From Bacillota bacterium (GTDB taxonomy: Bacteria; Bacillota; Clostridia; Christensenellales; Aristaeellaceae): a stretch of DNA of 64,000 bases. The translations under genes were made by a program, and so were the position numbers. Shown piece by piece: positions 23,019-30,364 of the stretch; position 1 is the stretch's first letter; every line of letters begins with the position of its first letter. Location of the stretch: contig JAFADG010000050.1 in assembly GCA_023425025.1 (NCBI GenBank), positions 1-64,000 of the forward strand. The letters run 5' to 3'. The notes under the pieces were generated by a model. The model had not been told where the DNA came from. It was given only the letters and a program-made list of their open reading frames with translations, and searched no databases.

Positions 23019-23963
23019 ATGGACGGGACAAGGATTGATTGGGCGGACAGCACATGGAATCTGGTAACGGGGTGCCTACACGGGTGCGGGTACTGTTATG
23101 CGCGGAAGATTGCACAGCGGTTCGGCGTGCGGGACAATGAAACGCTTTGCTTACAGGACGGGCGACTGTATGAACTGGGAAAGCACTATGCAATCATTGA
23201 GCACAATGGGCAGAAGGTGTATTGGCTGTATGAGCGGGCGTACGCGTTACAAGCCGACATTGAAAGCGGAAGGTTTGAGATCAGGGCGTGCCCGTATCCG
23301 TTCGGATTTGCGCCGACCTTCCACAGGTACCGGCTGCGGGAGTATGCAAACAAGAAGCGGGGCAGGGAAATTTTCGTGTGTTCCATGGCGGATATCTTCG
23401 GAGATTTCATACCGATGGATATCATACGGGCGGTGTTCACAGTATGCCAGCAAAGTTTGCAGCACAGGTATCTTTTCCTGACAAAGAACATCGAGCGCTA
23501 CCGGGAACTGCATCCGGCAGAAACATGGCCGGGGACAAGCATACCGATTGTATGGCCGGATAACGCCTGGGCCGGATTCAGCGCGACGGATCAAGAGGAC
23601 CTGGAGGCGGTGGCGCTGGACAGCCAATGGCTGCCGAAACAATGCTTTGTTTCCATTGAGCCGATTCACGGGCCGGTGGACCTTTCGCAGGTTGAGGTGA
23701 AGGGTAGGGGGGCTTTTATCAATCTGCTTACCGGGGATAGGAGCTGGATGTTCGGCGGTGACCAGGCAGGCGCAAAGCTGAAATGGGTCATCGTCGGCGC
23801 CGAGACCGGGAACAGGGTGGGGAAGGTGATCCCGGAACGGGAGTGGATCATGAGCATCAAGCGGCAGTGCCAGAAAGCCGGGGTGAGCTTATGGATGAAA
23901 GAAAGCCTGCGGGAACTGATGGGGGAGGATTTTTCCCAGGACAAGCCCTGTTGGAACGGGTAA
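23019..23963 (+). CDS. Phage Gp37/Gp68 family protein (DUF5131, radical SAM-related)
   Basis: Starting at MDGTRIDWADSTWNLVTGC behind GGGGAGGTACGGAAG, the protein has the family opening and the cysteine motif GCLHGCGYCYARKIA (CxxxCxxC). Later family marks are IFVCSMADIFGDFIP, QHRYLFLTKNIERY, IVGAETGNRVGKVIP and KAGVSLWMKESL. The family occurs in phages and some bacteria next to DNA modification genes and is thought to bind an Fe-S cluster. Its reaction is unknown. This is the second CxxxCxxC protein in 2 kb. Confidence 0.88.
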   Translation: MDGTRIDWADSTWNLVTGCLHGCGYCYARKIAQRFGVRDNETLCLQDGRLYELGKHYAIIEHNGQKVYWLYERAYALQADIESGRFEIRACPYPFGFAPTFHRYRLREYANKKRGREIFVCSMADIFGDFIPMDIIRAVFTVCQQSLQHRYLFLTKNIERYRELHPAETWPGTSIPIVWPDNAWAGFSATDQEDLEAVALDSQWLPKQCFVSIEPIHGPVDLSQVEVKGRGAFINLLTGDRSWMFGGDQAGAKLKWVIVGAETGNRVGKVIPEREWIMSIKRQCQKAGVSLWMKESLRELMGEDFSQDKPCWNG

Positions 23964-24268
23964 GCCGGGGAGGCGCAGGACGCGGGCAAAAATGCCTTTA
24001 CTACGATATGTGCAGGCGGGAAGGTCATGCATCCGCCGTGTGCCTGTACAGCTGCGAAAGCAAATTCAGCAGGTGTGAATACAGGCCGGACATACAGGAA
24101 GCAGGTATTATGCGCCTGCTGGAGGCGGAAATTGACAGGATGATGCGGATGGCGCTGGATGCCCTGATCGAGGCGAGGCTTACACGGTATGCGGCGGAAG
24201 CGGAAAGCCCGGAGCTGGTTGCGCAGATCAGGGAATGCATGCGGAGGATTGCGGAGCTGACCGAATGA
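23891..24268 (+). CDS. Hypothetical Cys-rich phage protein
   Basis: The ATG (MDERKPAGTDGGGFFPGQ) lies within the end of the Gp37/Gp68 gene in another frame, behind GGGGTGAGCTT. The middle has clustered cysteines (KCLYYDMCRRE, VCLYSCESKFSRCEYRP), followed by a long helix (EAEIDRMMRMALDALIEARL). It may bind zinc or a cluster. No known family recognised. Confidence 0.55.
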   Translation: MDERKPAGTDGGGFFPGQALLERVSRGGAGRGQKCLYYDMCRREGHASAVCLYSCESKFSRCEYRPDIQEAGIMRLLEAEIDRMMRMALDALIEARLTRYAAEAESPELVAQIRECMRRIAELTE

Positions 24269-24275
24269 GAGGGGG

Positions 24276-24707
24276 ATGCGGACCGTGGCGATTTTGAACT
24301 ATACGACGAAAATTGATGCCGACCAGACGGCAGGGGAAATCAGAATCATCCTGCGCAAGCACGGGGCAAAAAAGATACTGGAGGAATACGACGAAAAGGA
24401 CAGGCTTGCGGCGCTTTCCTTCATCATCAACACACCGGCCGGGGAAAAAGGAATCAGGCTGCCGGCCAATGTGAAGGGCGTCATGGCGGCGCTGCGCAAG
24501 GATAATGTCCTGAAGGATTATGACCACGCCGAGCGGGTGGCCTGGCGGATCGTGAAGGACTGGACGGAAGCGCAGATGGCCATTATTGACGCCGGCATGG
24601 TCAGTATGGAGGAGGTTTTCTTCCCGTATCTGCTTGGGGAGGGGAATAAGACGTATTTTGAGCAGTACCGGGAAAAGCAGCTTATGTTGGTGGGAGGGGA
24701 TTCTTGA
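24276..24707 (+). CDS. Conserved-looking hypothetical phage protein
   Basis: The 143-residue product starts MRTVAILNYTTKIDADQTAG and contains EIRIILRKHGAKKILEEYDEKD and ALSFIINTPAGEKGIRLPAN, mixed strands and helices as in single-strand annealing or recombination accessory proteins, though no motif proves this. Its end overlaps the next start by four bases. Confidence 0.6.
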   Translation: MRTVAILNYTTKIDADQTAGEIRIILRKHGAKKILEEYDEKDRLAALSFIINTPAGEKGIRLPANVKGVMAALRKDNVLKDYDHAERVAWRIVKDWTEAQMAIIDAGMVSMEEVFFPYLLGEGNKTYFEQYREKQLMLVGGDS

Positions 24708-24940
24708 TGGATGACAATATGGTCGTAATCAGTCTTAGCAAAGACGCACTGGTAGACGCCTATGGCTCATTGACGCAAATGGCCGAGATATTCCCGGGAG
24801 TGTTGAAAAAGATCAACTATGAGGGGCAAGGGCAGCAGAACGCAAAAGAATGCAAAACCCATCTTCTTACGGCAGCAAACGCTTGCCTGACATTGATTAA
24901 CCTGATTGACGGTGCTGATAAGGAGGCACATCATGACTGA
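24704..24940 (+). CDS. Small hypothetical phage protein
   Basis: The 78-residue helical product (MMDDNMVVISLSKDALVDAY) is coupled to the previous gene (ATGA-type overlap) and overlaps the next start. No known motif. Confidence 0.55.
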   Translation: MMDDNMVVISLSKDALVDAYGSLTQMAEIFPGVLKKINYEGQGQQNAKECKTHLLTAANACLTLINLIDGADKEAHHD

Positions 24941-25388
24941 CAACATCTTCCCCACCCTGGAAGAACGCGAGGCGGCGGAACGGCTGTGCCGGGAGGCCAC
25001 GCCGGGGCCTTTTGAAGCCAAACCGTACAAGTGGTACGAGGACGAATGGTGGCGCATCGAAAACGATAGGAGCGATTGTATAGGGGCGCATATGTGCAAA
25101 GTGGATGCTGCCCTGTTCGCCGCCTCCCGCGACCTGCTTCCCCGCCTGCTGGCCCAGGTCGGGGCGCTGGAAGCCGAGCGGGACGCGCTGCTGCGGAGGG
25201 CAGAGGCGGCAGAATACGATGTGCAGTCCGAAGCAGACGAAACATGCAGTGCATGCAAGCATCACGGTTGTGAGGTGTCTTGCCAAGAAAGAGTGCAATA
25301 TGCCGTAGCGAACGATGAATCCTGTTTTCAATGGCGCGGACCTTGCACCGCCAACACGAAAGGAGGCCCCGCCGATGATGACGCCTGA
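24933..25388 (+). CDS. Hypothetical protein, Ead/Ea22-like
   Basis: AAGGAGGCACATC precedes the ATG of MTDNIFPTLEEREAAERL. The N-terminal half holds ATPGPFEAKPYKWYEDEWW. A coiled coil follows (LLAQVGALEAERDALLRRAE), and the C-terminal third has cysteines (CSACKHHGCEVSC). The ATPGPW-like start plus coiled coil resembles the phage Ead/Ea22 proteins, whose function is unknown. Confidence 0.6.
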   Translation: MTDNIFPTLEEREAAERLCREATPGPFEAKPYKWYEDEWWRIENDRSDCIGAHMCKVDAALFAASRDLLPRLLAQVGALEAERDALLRRAEAAEYDVQSEADETCSACKHHGCEVSCQERVQYAVANDESCFQWRGPCTANTKGGPADDDA

Positions 25389-25707
25389 TATTGACTACTC
25401 AATCAAAACGATACTTCTGGTGCTTGGTGACTACGATCCGGAAAATGAATCATTCCGGGTGGGCCCAGGTTTTTTTAAGGCCGTCCGCGTCCTCTTGGAG
25501 GAGTATAGGCAGGCAAATGCCAGATTGAGTGTTATGCATGGAGCGCTTGAAGAAATCATCATGATTTCTAAATCGGGTGTACATGAGCCACGAAAGTACG
25601 TGAAGCCGCGTGGAAGGATAGAGCGGATATGCAATCTTGCGGAAGAAAGTATTGTAGCAGCGTATAAGGGCACAAGCCCGGAGCCGGGCGGAGAGGGGAA
25701 GCCGTGA
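25375..25707 (+). CDS. Hypothetical phage protein
   Basis: AAGGAGGCCCCGCCG precedes ATG ATG. The 110-residue product has helices around ALEEIIMISKSGVHEPRKYV. It ends in SPEPGGEGKP, a peptide closely repeated at the end of the next gene (GPEPGGEEDHK). The shared DNA (CCGGAGCCGGGCGG) also carries the next ribosome binding site. Function unknown. Confidence 0.5.
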   Translation: MMTPDIDYSIKTILLVLGDYDPENESFRVGPGFFKAVRVLLEEYRQANARLSVMHGALEEIIMISKSGVHEPRKYVKPRGRIERICNLAEESIVAAYKGTSPEPGGEGKP

Positions 25708-25913
25708 GAAGATACTTTGATTTTCCTGACTATAAAATCACTATGATGATCGACGCAAAGGCTGGTTCTCCAGCTGCGTTGGCGCCAGCGGAGCAGATAG
25801 CAAAGGCCTTCAATCAACCGGGGAACGTCCGAGAGATTGAGCGTACTGAGTATGTGTGGCTGACGCGTGATTACACAGGCCCGGAGCCGGGCGGGGAGGA
25901 GGATCACAAATGA
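25704..25913 (+). CDS. Small hypothetical phage protein
   Basis: It starts at GTG overlapping the previous TGA (GTGA) behind GGAGAGGGGAAGCC. The 69 residues include RRYFDFPDYKITMMIDAKAG and end in GPEPGGEEDHK, a near copy of the previous gene's C-terminus, possibly because the RBS-bearing linker was duplicated. Confidence 0.5.
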   Translation: MRRYFDFPDYKITMMIDAKAGSPAALAPAEQIAKAFNQPGNVREIERTEYVWLTRDYTGPEPGGEEDHK

Positions 25914-26500
25914 AAGTCGGAACGAAAAGCCTGTTGTTTGGGGTGCATCAATTCATATGGCATCCTATTACGGTTTTGCTGGCATGGCGGAAACTGTTCG
26001 GGCGGCCCGGCTGGCGGGAGGTTGTATGCATCATCATCCACGATTGGGGATATTGGGGATGCCCGAATATGGATGGGGAGGAAGGGGAAAAGCACCCGGA
26101 GCTGGGGGCCAGGATCGCGGGGCGGCTGTTTGGTGAGAAGTACCATGACCTTTGCCTGTATCACAGCAGGCATTATGCCAGGACAGCCGGCGCGGAGCCA
26201 AGCAAGCTATGCTGGGCGGACAAGCTGTCGATCAGGTATGAGCCGTGGTGGCTGTACCTTCCCAGGGCGTTTTTGAGCGGTGAGCTGTTTGAATACAGGC
26301 GGGTGGCCGGAAGCTATTTGCCGGAGGACCGGAAGCACCGGGAGTGGTTCCGGTGGGTGAAAAGCAGGCTGGTGAAGATCGGGGAGCAGATGGACGCGGG
26401 GTGCGTGCCGTATATGAGGGAGGAGGGGAACGCACCTCATCAGCCGCCGCGGGCGGCAGCTTCCCCTCAAGGGGAAGCCTCTGGAAGGGGGGAAGCGTAG
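25910..26500 (+). CDS. HD-domain-like hydrolase with in-frame palindromic C-terminus
   Basis: Starting MKVGTKSLLFGVHQF behind GGAGGAGGATCACAA, the protein has IIIHDWGYWG (about residue 42), HPELGARIAGRLFG and CLYHSRHYARTAG, the spaced His/Asp pattern of HD-type phosphohydrolases. The partner metal residues are plausible rather than certain. Residues about 175-196 (APHQPPRAAASPQGEAS) come from a family B palindromic element read in frame. They are dispensable-looking. Confidence 0.65.
   Translation: MKVGTKSLLFGVHQFIWHPITVLLAWRKLFGRPGWREVVCIIIHDWGYWGCPNMDGEEGEKHPELGARIAGRLFGEKYHDLCLYHSRHYARTAGAEPSKLCWADKLSIRYEPWWLYLPRAFLSGELFEYRRVAGSYLPEDRKHREWFRWVKSRLVKIGEQMDAGCVPYMREEGNAPHQPPRAAASPQGEASGRGEA
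26435..26480 (+). repeat. Palindromic element, family B, copy 3 (in frame)
   Basis: CCTCATCAGCCGCC-GC-GGGCGGCAGC, then TTCCCCTCAAGGGGAAGCCT. It encodes HQPPRAAASPQGEAS at the C-terminus of the HD-like protein. Confidence 0.88.
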
Positions 26501-26706
26501 TGCTCTGGATTATTTACGGAATCATGGTGCTGGTTACATACGTGGTGTTGGTGATAAACGTGCATGAATGGTTCATTGATCCATCCGTAATTCATACTCT
26601 TATCCTTGCCTGTATGGCGATATTGTGGCCATTCTTCTGGATTAGGGTCATTGCGGACAATTTGAAGGATATGTTTCAGGGCGGGGAGGGTACCGAAGAT
26701 GAGTAA
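26500..26706 (+). CDS. Small membrane protein
   Basis: GTG overlaps the TAG stop of the previous gene by one base, behind GGGGGGAAGC. The 68 residues hold two hydrophobic spans (LWIIYGIMVLVTYVVLVI and IHTLILACMAILWPFFWI) and an acidic tail. Function unknown. It precedes an ATPase-only terminase paralogue and is less GC-rich than the genes before it. Confidence 0.5.
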   Translation: MLWIIYGIMVLVTYVVLVINVHEWFIDPSVIHTLILACMAILWPFFWIRVIADNLKDMFQGGEGTEDE

Positions 26707-27709
26707 ATTATGGACTTGGATCATCGGGATTGTCAAGAAATGGCGGATCAAAACGGTCAGTAAGTGGGCTGCGAGAAATGTCAAGCTGCCGGGCGAAACA
26801 ACCATGCTGGCCGGAAGGTGGAGAAACAAGACTGCATCCTACCAAGCGGAGGTTATGGATGCGCTGATGCAGCCGGGCATCAGGAAGATTGTCATTGCGG
26901 GGGCGTCGATGACGGGGAAAACAGCGGTCATACACAATATGATGATGTATCTGATCGCCAAAAAGCCGGCGCCGATGATGTATCTACTGCCAACGCAGGG
27001 GATTGCGGAGGAGTATTCGAGAAGGCGGGTTAGAGCGTTATTTGAACTGTGCGGCGCGGTCAAGGAGAAGGTCGAGGCGACCGGGAGCGATAGGAACAGG
27101 CAGATGATCGTGTTTCATGAGGGATTTTTGCAAGTAATGGGTGTTACCATGCCATCTCATTGGATGGGCCGTCCATACAAGTATTTGTTCATGGAGGATA
27201 TTGACCGATATCCAGGGATCATTGGGAATGTGGGTGATCCGGTCAATATAGCTGAAGGTAAAACACATTTATTTTATGATAAAAAGATTGTAGCCAGCGG
27301 AACACCCGGCAGGAAAGAATACAGGCTCGAAAGCGAATACCTGCGCGGGACACAGGAGCATTGGCACAAGAGGTGTCCAAAATGCCGGAAGTACGTTGAT
27401 ATAAAATGGTCGCAAATACATTTTAACTATGAAGTGATTGAAAAGGGAAGGTACCGGATAACGGGCGTCAAGTGGGAATGCCCTCACTGTGAAGGGATGT
27501 CAAGTGAAAGGGACGTCAAAAGAGCAAAAGGGAAATGGGTTGCCAAAAGGCCTGACGTTCTAGGAATCAGGAGCTTCTGGTTTAACGGTTTGCTAAGCCC
27601 ATGGAACAAGTGGGATGTTCTGGCGAAGCGGTTCCTGGAGGCAATGGGTGATGAAGAAAAGATGCGGTTCTTTTTTGACAGTGTGATTGGTACAAGCATC
27701 GGGGAATAA
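26699..27709 (+). CDS. ATPase-only paralogue of the GpA-type terminase large subunit
   Basis: The sequence parallels residues 1-325 of the terminase at 31682: PGETTMLAGRWRNKTASYQ, Walker A AGASMTGKTAV (terminase: AGSQTGKTAV), Walker B-like YLFMEDIDRYPG (terminase: LFMDEIDRFPD), a zinc-like part CPKCRKY and WECPHCEG, then SPWNKWDVLAKRFLEA. It stops where the nuclease domain should begin. So it is truncated or specialised, not an intact packaging motor. Its base composition is more AT-rich than the second copy, and the proteins differ throughout, so this is not a recent tandem duplication. Confidence 0.85.
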   Translation: MSKLWTWIIGIVKKWRIKTVSKWAARNVKLPGETTMLAGRWRNKTASYQAEVMDALMQPGIRKIVIAGASMTGKTAVIHNMMMYLIAKKPAPMMYLLPTQGIAEEYSRRRVRALFELCGAVKEKVEATGSDRNRQMIVFHEGFLQVMGVTMPSHWMGRPYKYLFMEDIDRYPGIIGNVGDPVNIAEGKTHLFYDKKIVASGTPGRKEYRLESEYLRGTQEHWHKRCPKCRKYVDIKWSQIHFNYEVIEKGRYRITGVKWECPHCEGMSSERDVKRAKGKWVAKRPDVLGIRSFWFNGLLSPWNKWDVLAKRFLEAMGDEEKMRFFFDSVIGTSIGE

Positions 27710-27823
27710 ACCAATTGAAAAAAGAAAACGGGCCTCCTGGCCTTGGGTGGGCGTTTGTCAAAATGCCCTATTGAGTAGGCTTGAATGGGGTAGTAACAAG
27801 TCAGGGAAAAGGGATGGGATGCC

Positions 27824-27867
27824 AATCCTCAGTCACCTGCGGTGACAGCGCCTTTCAAAAGGAGCCT
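27824..27867 (+). repeat. Palindromic element, family A, copy 6
   Basis: AATCCTCAGTCACC...GGTGACAGCGCC...AGGAGCCT in the 240-base gap between the terminase paralogue and the Rep gene. One arm base is changed (GCGCC). Confidence 0.88.
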
Positions 27868-27951
27868 TTGTACGGTGAGAGGGGTACCAGGGGGGAGCTT
27901 TGCTTCCCCCTGGGGTAGGGCAGTAGATACAAAAGATGCGGGGTGCAGATC

Positions 27952-28893
27952 ATGGCCTATAGTATGGAGGCTTATGAGGCTTTATACCCGGAACCGGCCG
28001 GGGAGGAAGCCATTGAGGGGCTGCGGCATAAGGACCTGAAAAATTATCGCATAAAGACTTTTCACCATGGGGAGCAGCTGGATGTGATATGCTTTCCCAT
28101 CCTGAAGCACCTGGCGGATATTCAGCGAGCAAAGGAGGCAAAGGCGAAAAGTACCGAGGCACAAAAGAAGGTAAACGAGCGGAACATGCTGCGGAGGTTC
28201 AGGCGGAAAGCCAATGCCAATTTTGGGAAGGGTGACCTTCGCATTACACTTACCTTTTTTGATTGGGAGCAGCCGGCAACGGATGAAGAGGCGCAGCGGC
28301 TCATGCGGAATTTCATTGCAAGGATCCAATACGAGCGGGACAAGCGGCGGCTGCCAAAATTGAGATATATGTATGTCATTGAAAAGACCGTGAGCAATGC
28401 CGGAGTTGTCAAGTATCACTATCATATGATGCTTTCTGGGGATGGCATGAGCCAGGATGATGTGGAAGTGAGATGGCCTTATGGAAATGCCAACAGCAAC
28501 AGGTACAGTTGGCATCCAAACGGGTTTGCCGCCTTTGCGCATTATATTCTGATGGACAAAACGGAGCGGAAGGGGCGGAAGCCTCAGTACAAAGCAACCA
28601 CACGCAGTTTTGCATGCAGCACGAACCTGACTGATCCAGAGCCAACGACAAGCAATAAAAAAGTGTCAAGGCGGCAGATGAAGATGATCGCCCTGGCCGG
28701 GATGTATCAGGCTGCCGCGCTGTTTGGAAAGTTGTATCCGGGATATGAACTTGTCAATTGTGAGGTGAGTTGTTCAAAGTACGCACCTGGGGCCTATCTA
28801 TATGCACAGATGAGAAAGAAGGTGACAGAGGATGAAATCAAGCGAGTACAGAGAAACGGCAAAGGAGGCCGACGAACAAGAGCTGCTGTTTGA
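27952..28893 (+). CDS. HUH-type rolling-circle replication-associated protein
   Basis: The 313-residue protein starts MAYSMEAYEALYPEPAG. Family marks are NFGKGDLRITLTFFDWEQPA, LRYMYVIEKTV, then the metal-binding KYHYHMMLSGDGMSQDDVE (H-x-H) and FAAFAHYILMDK, whose Tyr is the expected nucleophile. Proteins of this REP_ORF2/G2P type start rolling-circle replication or cut at hairpin origins. In a dsDNA prophage it could initiate replication or serve another element. A GTG nine bases upstream is an alternative start. Confidence 0.75.
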   Translation: MAYSMEAYEALYPEPAGEEAIEGLRHKDLKNYRIKTFHHGEQLDVICFPILKHLADIQRAKEAKAKSTEAQKKVNERNMLRRFRRKANANFGKGDLRITLTFFDWEQPATDEEAQRLMRNFIARIQYERDKRRLPKLRYMYVIEKTVSNAGVVKYHYHMMLSGDGMSQDDVEVRWPYGNANSNRYSWHPNGFAAFAHYILMDKTERKGRKPQYKATTRSFACSTNLTDPEPTTSNKKVSRRQMKMIALAGMYQAAALFGKLYPGYELVNCEVSCSKYAPGAYLYAQMRKKVTEDEIKRVQRNGKGGRRTRAAV

Positions 28894-29239
28894 GTGGGCG
28901 GAACTGATGGTTGAAACAGGAACCTATCCTTGCCTGGAGTGGATGTTCCATGTTGCCAATGGGGAAAAGCGGGACAAGGCAACAGCAGTCAAGCTAAAGC
29001 GAATGGGCGTGAAAAGCGGCGTGCCGGATGTTGTGCTGCCCCATGCGGCTTGGGGGTTTTGCGGCATGTATGTTGAAATGAAGCGGCTCAAAGGCGGGCA
29101 GCATTCGGAGGCGCAGATGAAGTGGATCGAGCACCTGGCACGGGAAGGGTATTTTGTTGTATCATGCCGGGGGTTCGAGGATGCAAAGACCCAAATTGAA
29201 AACTACATCAAAGGCAAGATCAGGAGGGGAGTGGCATGA
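28832..29239 (+). CDS. VRR-NUC domain nuclease
   Basis: The 135-residue protein has the family core HVANGEKRDKATAVKLKRMG, VKSGVPDVVLPHA and MYVEMKRLKGGQHSEAQMKW, with the PD-(E)xK residues Asp (VPDV), Glu and Lys (VEMKR). VRR-NUC proteins cut branched DNA, such as Holliday junctions. It overlaps the Rep gene by 62 bases, so the two are probably co-translated, and it may resolve replication or packaging intermediates. Confidence 0.88.
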   Translation: MKSSEYRETAKEADEQELLFEWAELMVETGTYPCLEWMFHVANGEKRDKATAVKLKRMGVKSGVPDVVLPHAAWGFCGMYVEMKRLKGGQHSEAQMKWIEHLAREGYFVVSCRGFEDAKTQIENYIKGKIRRGVA

Positions 29240-29547
29240 TTACCCTCTTGTGCGTGATCGCGGCTGTATTTGTGTATGCATTCTTCCGGGAAAGGTGGGA
29301 CCACCGGAGGGCAGAGCGTGAACGAAACATAGCAATGGGGAATGCCGCGAGGCTTGCCGAATCAAACAGGCGCATGGAACTGGAGCGGGCTTTCAGGGAT
29401 GGAGTGGATACGGCGAATGCCGCAAACAGCCTGCAAAACCGATTCATGAGGCAAGCCATGAGCGGCCGGGGGACCGTAAAGCTATTAGGGTCGAGGGGTG
29501 CGCTTTTAACACAGAACGATTGGAGGCGTGATCATGATCATACTTAA
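29236..29547 (+). CDS. Small membrane-anchored hypothetical protein
   Basis: A first hydrophobic span (MITLLCVIAAVFVYAFF) is followed by a charged coiled-coil-like helix (RWDHRRAERERNIAMGNAA, ESNRRMELERAFRDGV). The start overlaps the nuclease stop (ATGA). Function unknown. Confidence 0.55.
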   Translation: MITLLCVIAAVFVYAFFRERWDHRRAERERNIAMGNAARLAESNRRMELERAFRDGVDTANAANSLQNRFMRQAMSGRGTVKLLGSRGALLTQNDWRRDHDHT

Positions 29548-29824
29548 TGAAATTGCCCAGAGGGCAGGGGAAGAGGATCCACAGGGGTATGCGGAGCGGG
29601 TACGGCACAAGTGCTACAGATGTCAGTGGGGGACATGGGTGGGGACGGGGTATTTCTGTCTGTTTCCCAAGTGCATGAAAGAGGATCCTTTTTATTTGCG
29701 GCTAACGCAGATGGACCGGAGAAGGAGCGTGATGAAGAATGCAAAAGCTGAGGGGGATCGCCCTGCTGAAGTCGGCGGACATGATCAACAAGGAGATTCA
29801 GGTGCTGGAACGGCAGATACGTGA
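29534..29824 (+). CDS. Hypothetical protein with zinc-ribbon-like cysteines
   Basis: GGAGGCGTGATC precedes the ATG. The 97-residue product holds HKCYRCQWGTWVGTG and FCLFPKCMKEDP, a four-cysteine pattern suited to zinc, and an acidic Gly-rich tail that overlaps the next gene in another frame. It is probably a small DNA-binding or structural zinc protein. No family proven. Confidence 0.5.
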   Translation: MIILNEIAQRAGEEDPQGYAERVRHKCYRCQWGTWVGTGYFCLFPKCMKEDPFYLRLTQMDRRRSVMKNAKAEGDRPAEVGGHDQQGDSGAGTADT

Positions 29825-30164
29825 CCAAAGCGCCGCCATGCTGGGGTATGCATCCATGAAAATTACCGATATGCCCAAAGGCAAGCAGATGCCGGCCGGG
29901 ATGGACAAGGTACTGGCCAACAAGGATGAATTGGAAATCACGCAACGTGAAACCATCGCTTGCCTGTATGAGCAGCTGCGGGAAGCGGAGATTCTGCTTC
30001 AGAGCGAGAAAAACGCCGAAATGCGCATAGTAATGAGAATCATTTACGTAGAAAAGAGGCCGGCGAATTATGCGCAAAAGCTGATGAAAATGAGCCGAAG
30101 CGGAATTGACAGGATCATTAAACGGGTCAAGGAAAAGTACGGGGAAAATAAAGAAGCAGTTTGA
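29739..30164 (+). CDS. Late-gene transcription regulator (DUF1492/ArpU/sigma-like)
   Basis: The 141-residue helical protein (MLGYASMKITDMPKGKQMP, then MRIVMRIIYVEKRPANYAQK and MKMSRSGIDRIIKRVKEKY) has a C-terminal sigma-region-4-like helix-turn-helix, as in the phage ArpU/DUF1492 late regulators found just before terminase genes. AGGAGCGTGATGAAG precedes the ATG. Its stop codon lies inside the first of two near-identical promoter elements, so it is the best candidate for their activator. Confidence 0.7.
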   Translation: MQKLRGIALLKSADMINKEIQVLERQIRDQSAAMLGYASMKITDMPKGKQMPAGMDKVLANKDELEITQRETIACLYEQLREAEILLQSEKNAEMRIVMRIIYVEKRPANYAQKLMKMSRSGIDRIIKRVKEKYGENKEAV

Positions 30165-30195
30165 AGCAAACTGATACATTCGGCTGTGATATAGT
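30158..30195 (+). promoter_or_regulatory. Putative late promoter 1 with activator box
   Basis: The palindromic box AGTTTGAAGCAAACT is followed, 27 bases from its GAAGC to the -10, by CTGTGATATAGTGTAAGC (-10 TATAGT). The same two blocks with identical spacing recur at 42080-42116. No normal -35 is present. Confidence 0.65.
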
Positions 30196-30300
30196 GTAAG
30201 CGGGGGAAGTGAGGACAGCTTCCCCCGGCCTGTACCTCCTTATGAAGGGGGCCTTCCGAAGGCAGCGGGAGGCCCCTGAAGGTTTTTGGGGGGGAGTGGA

Positions 30301-30345
30301 CCTCATCCGGCGCTGCGCGCCACCTTCCCCTAGGAGGGGAAGGCT
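30301..30345 (+). repeat. Palindromic element, family B, copy 4
   Basis: CCTCATCCGGCGCTGCGCGCC, then CCTTCCCCTAGGAGGGGAAGGCT, in the leader of the late operon. It is preceded at 30235-30290 by another imperfect GC-rich palindrome not clearly of this family. Confidence 0.88.
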
Positions 30346-30364
30346 TTGACGGGGGGGGATACGT

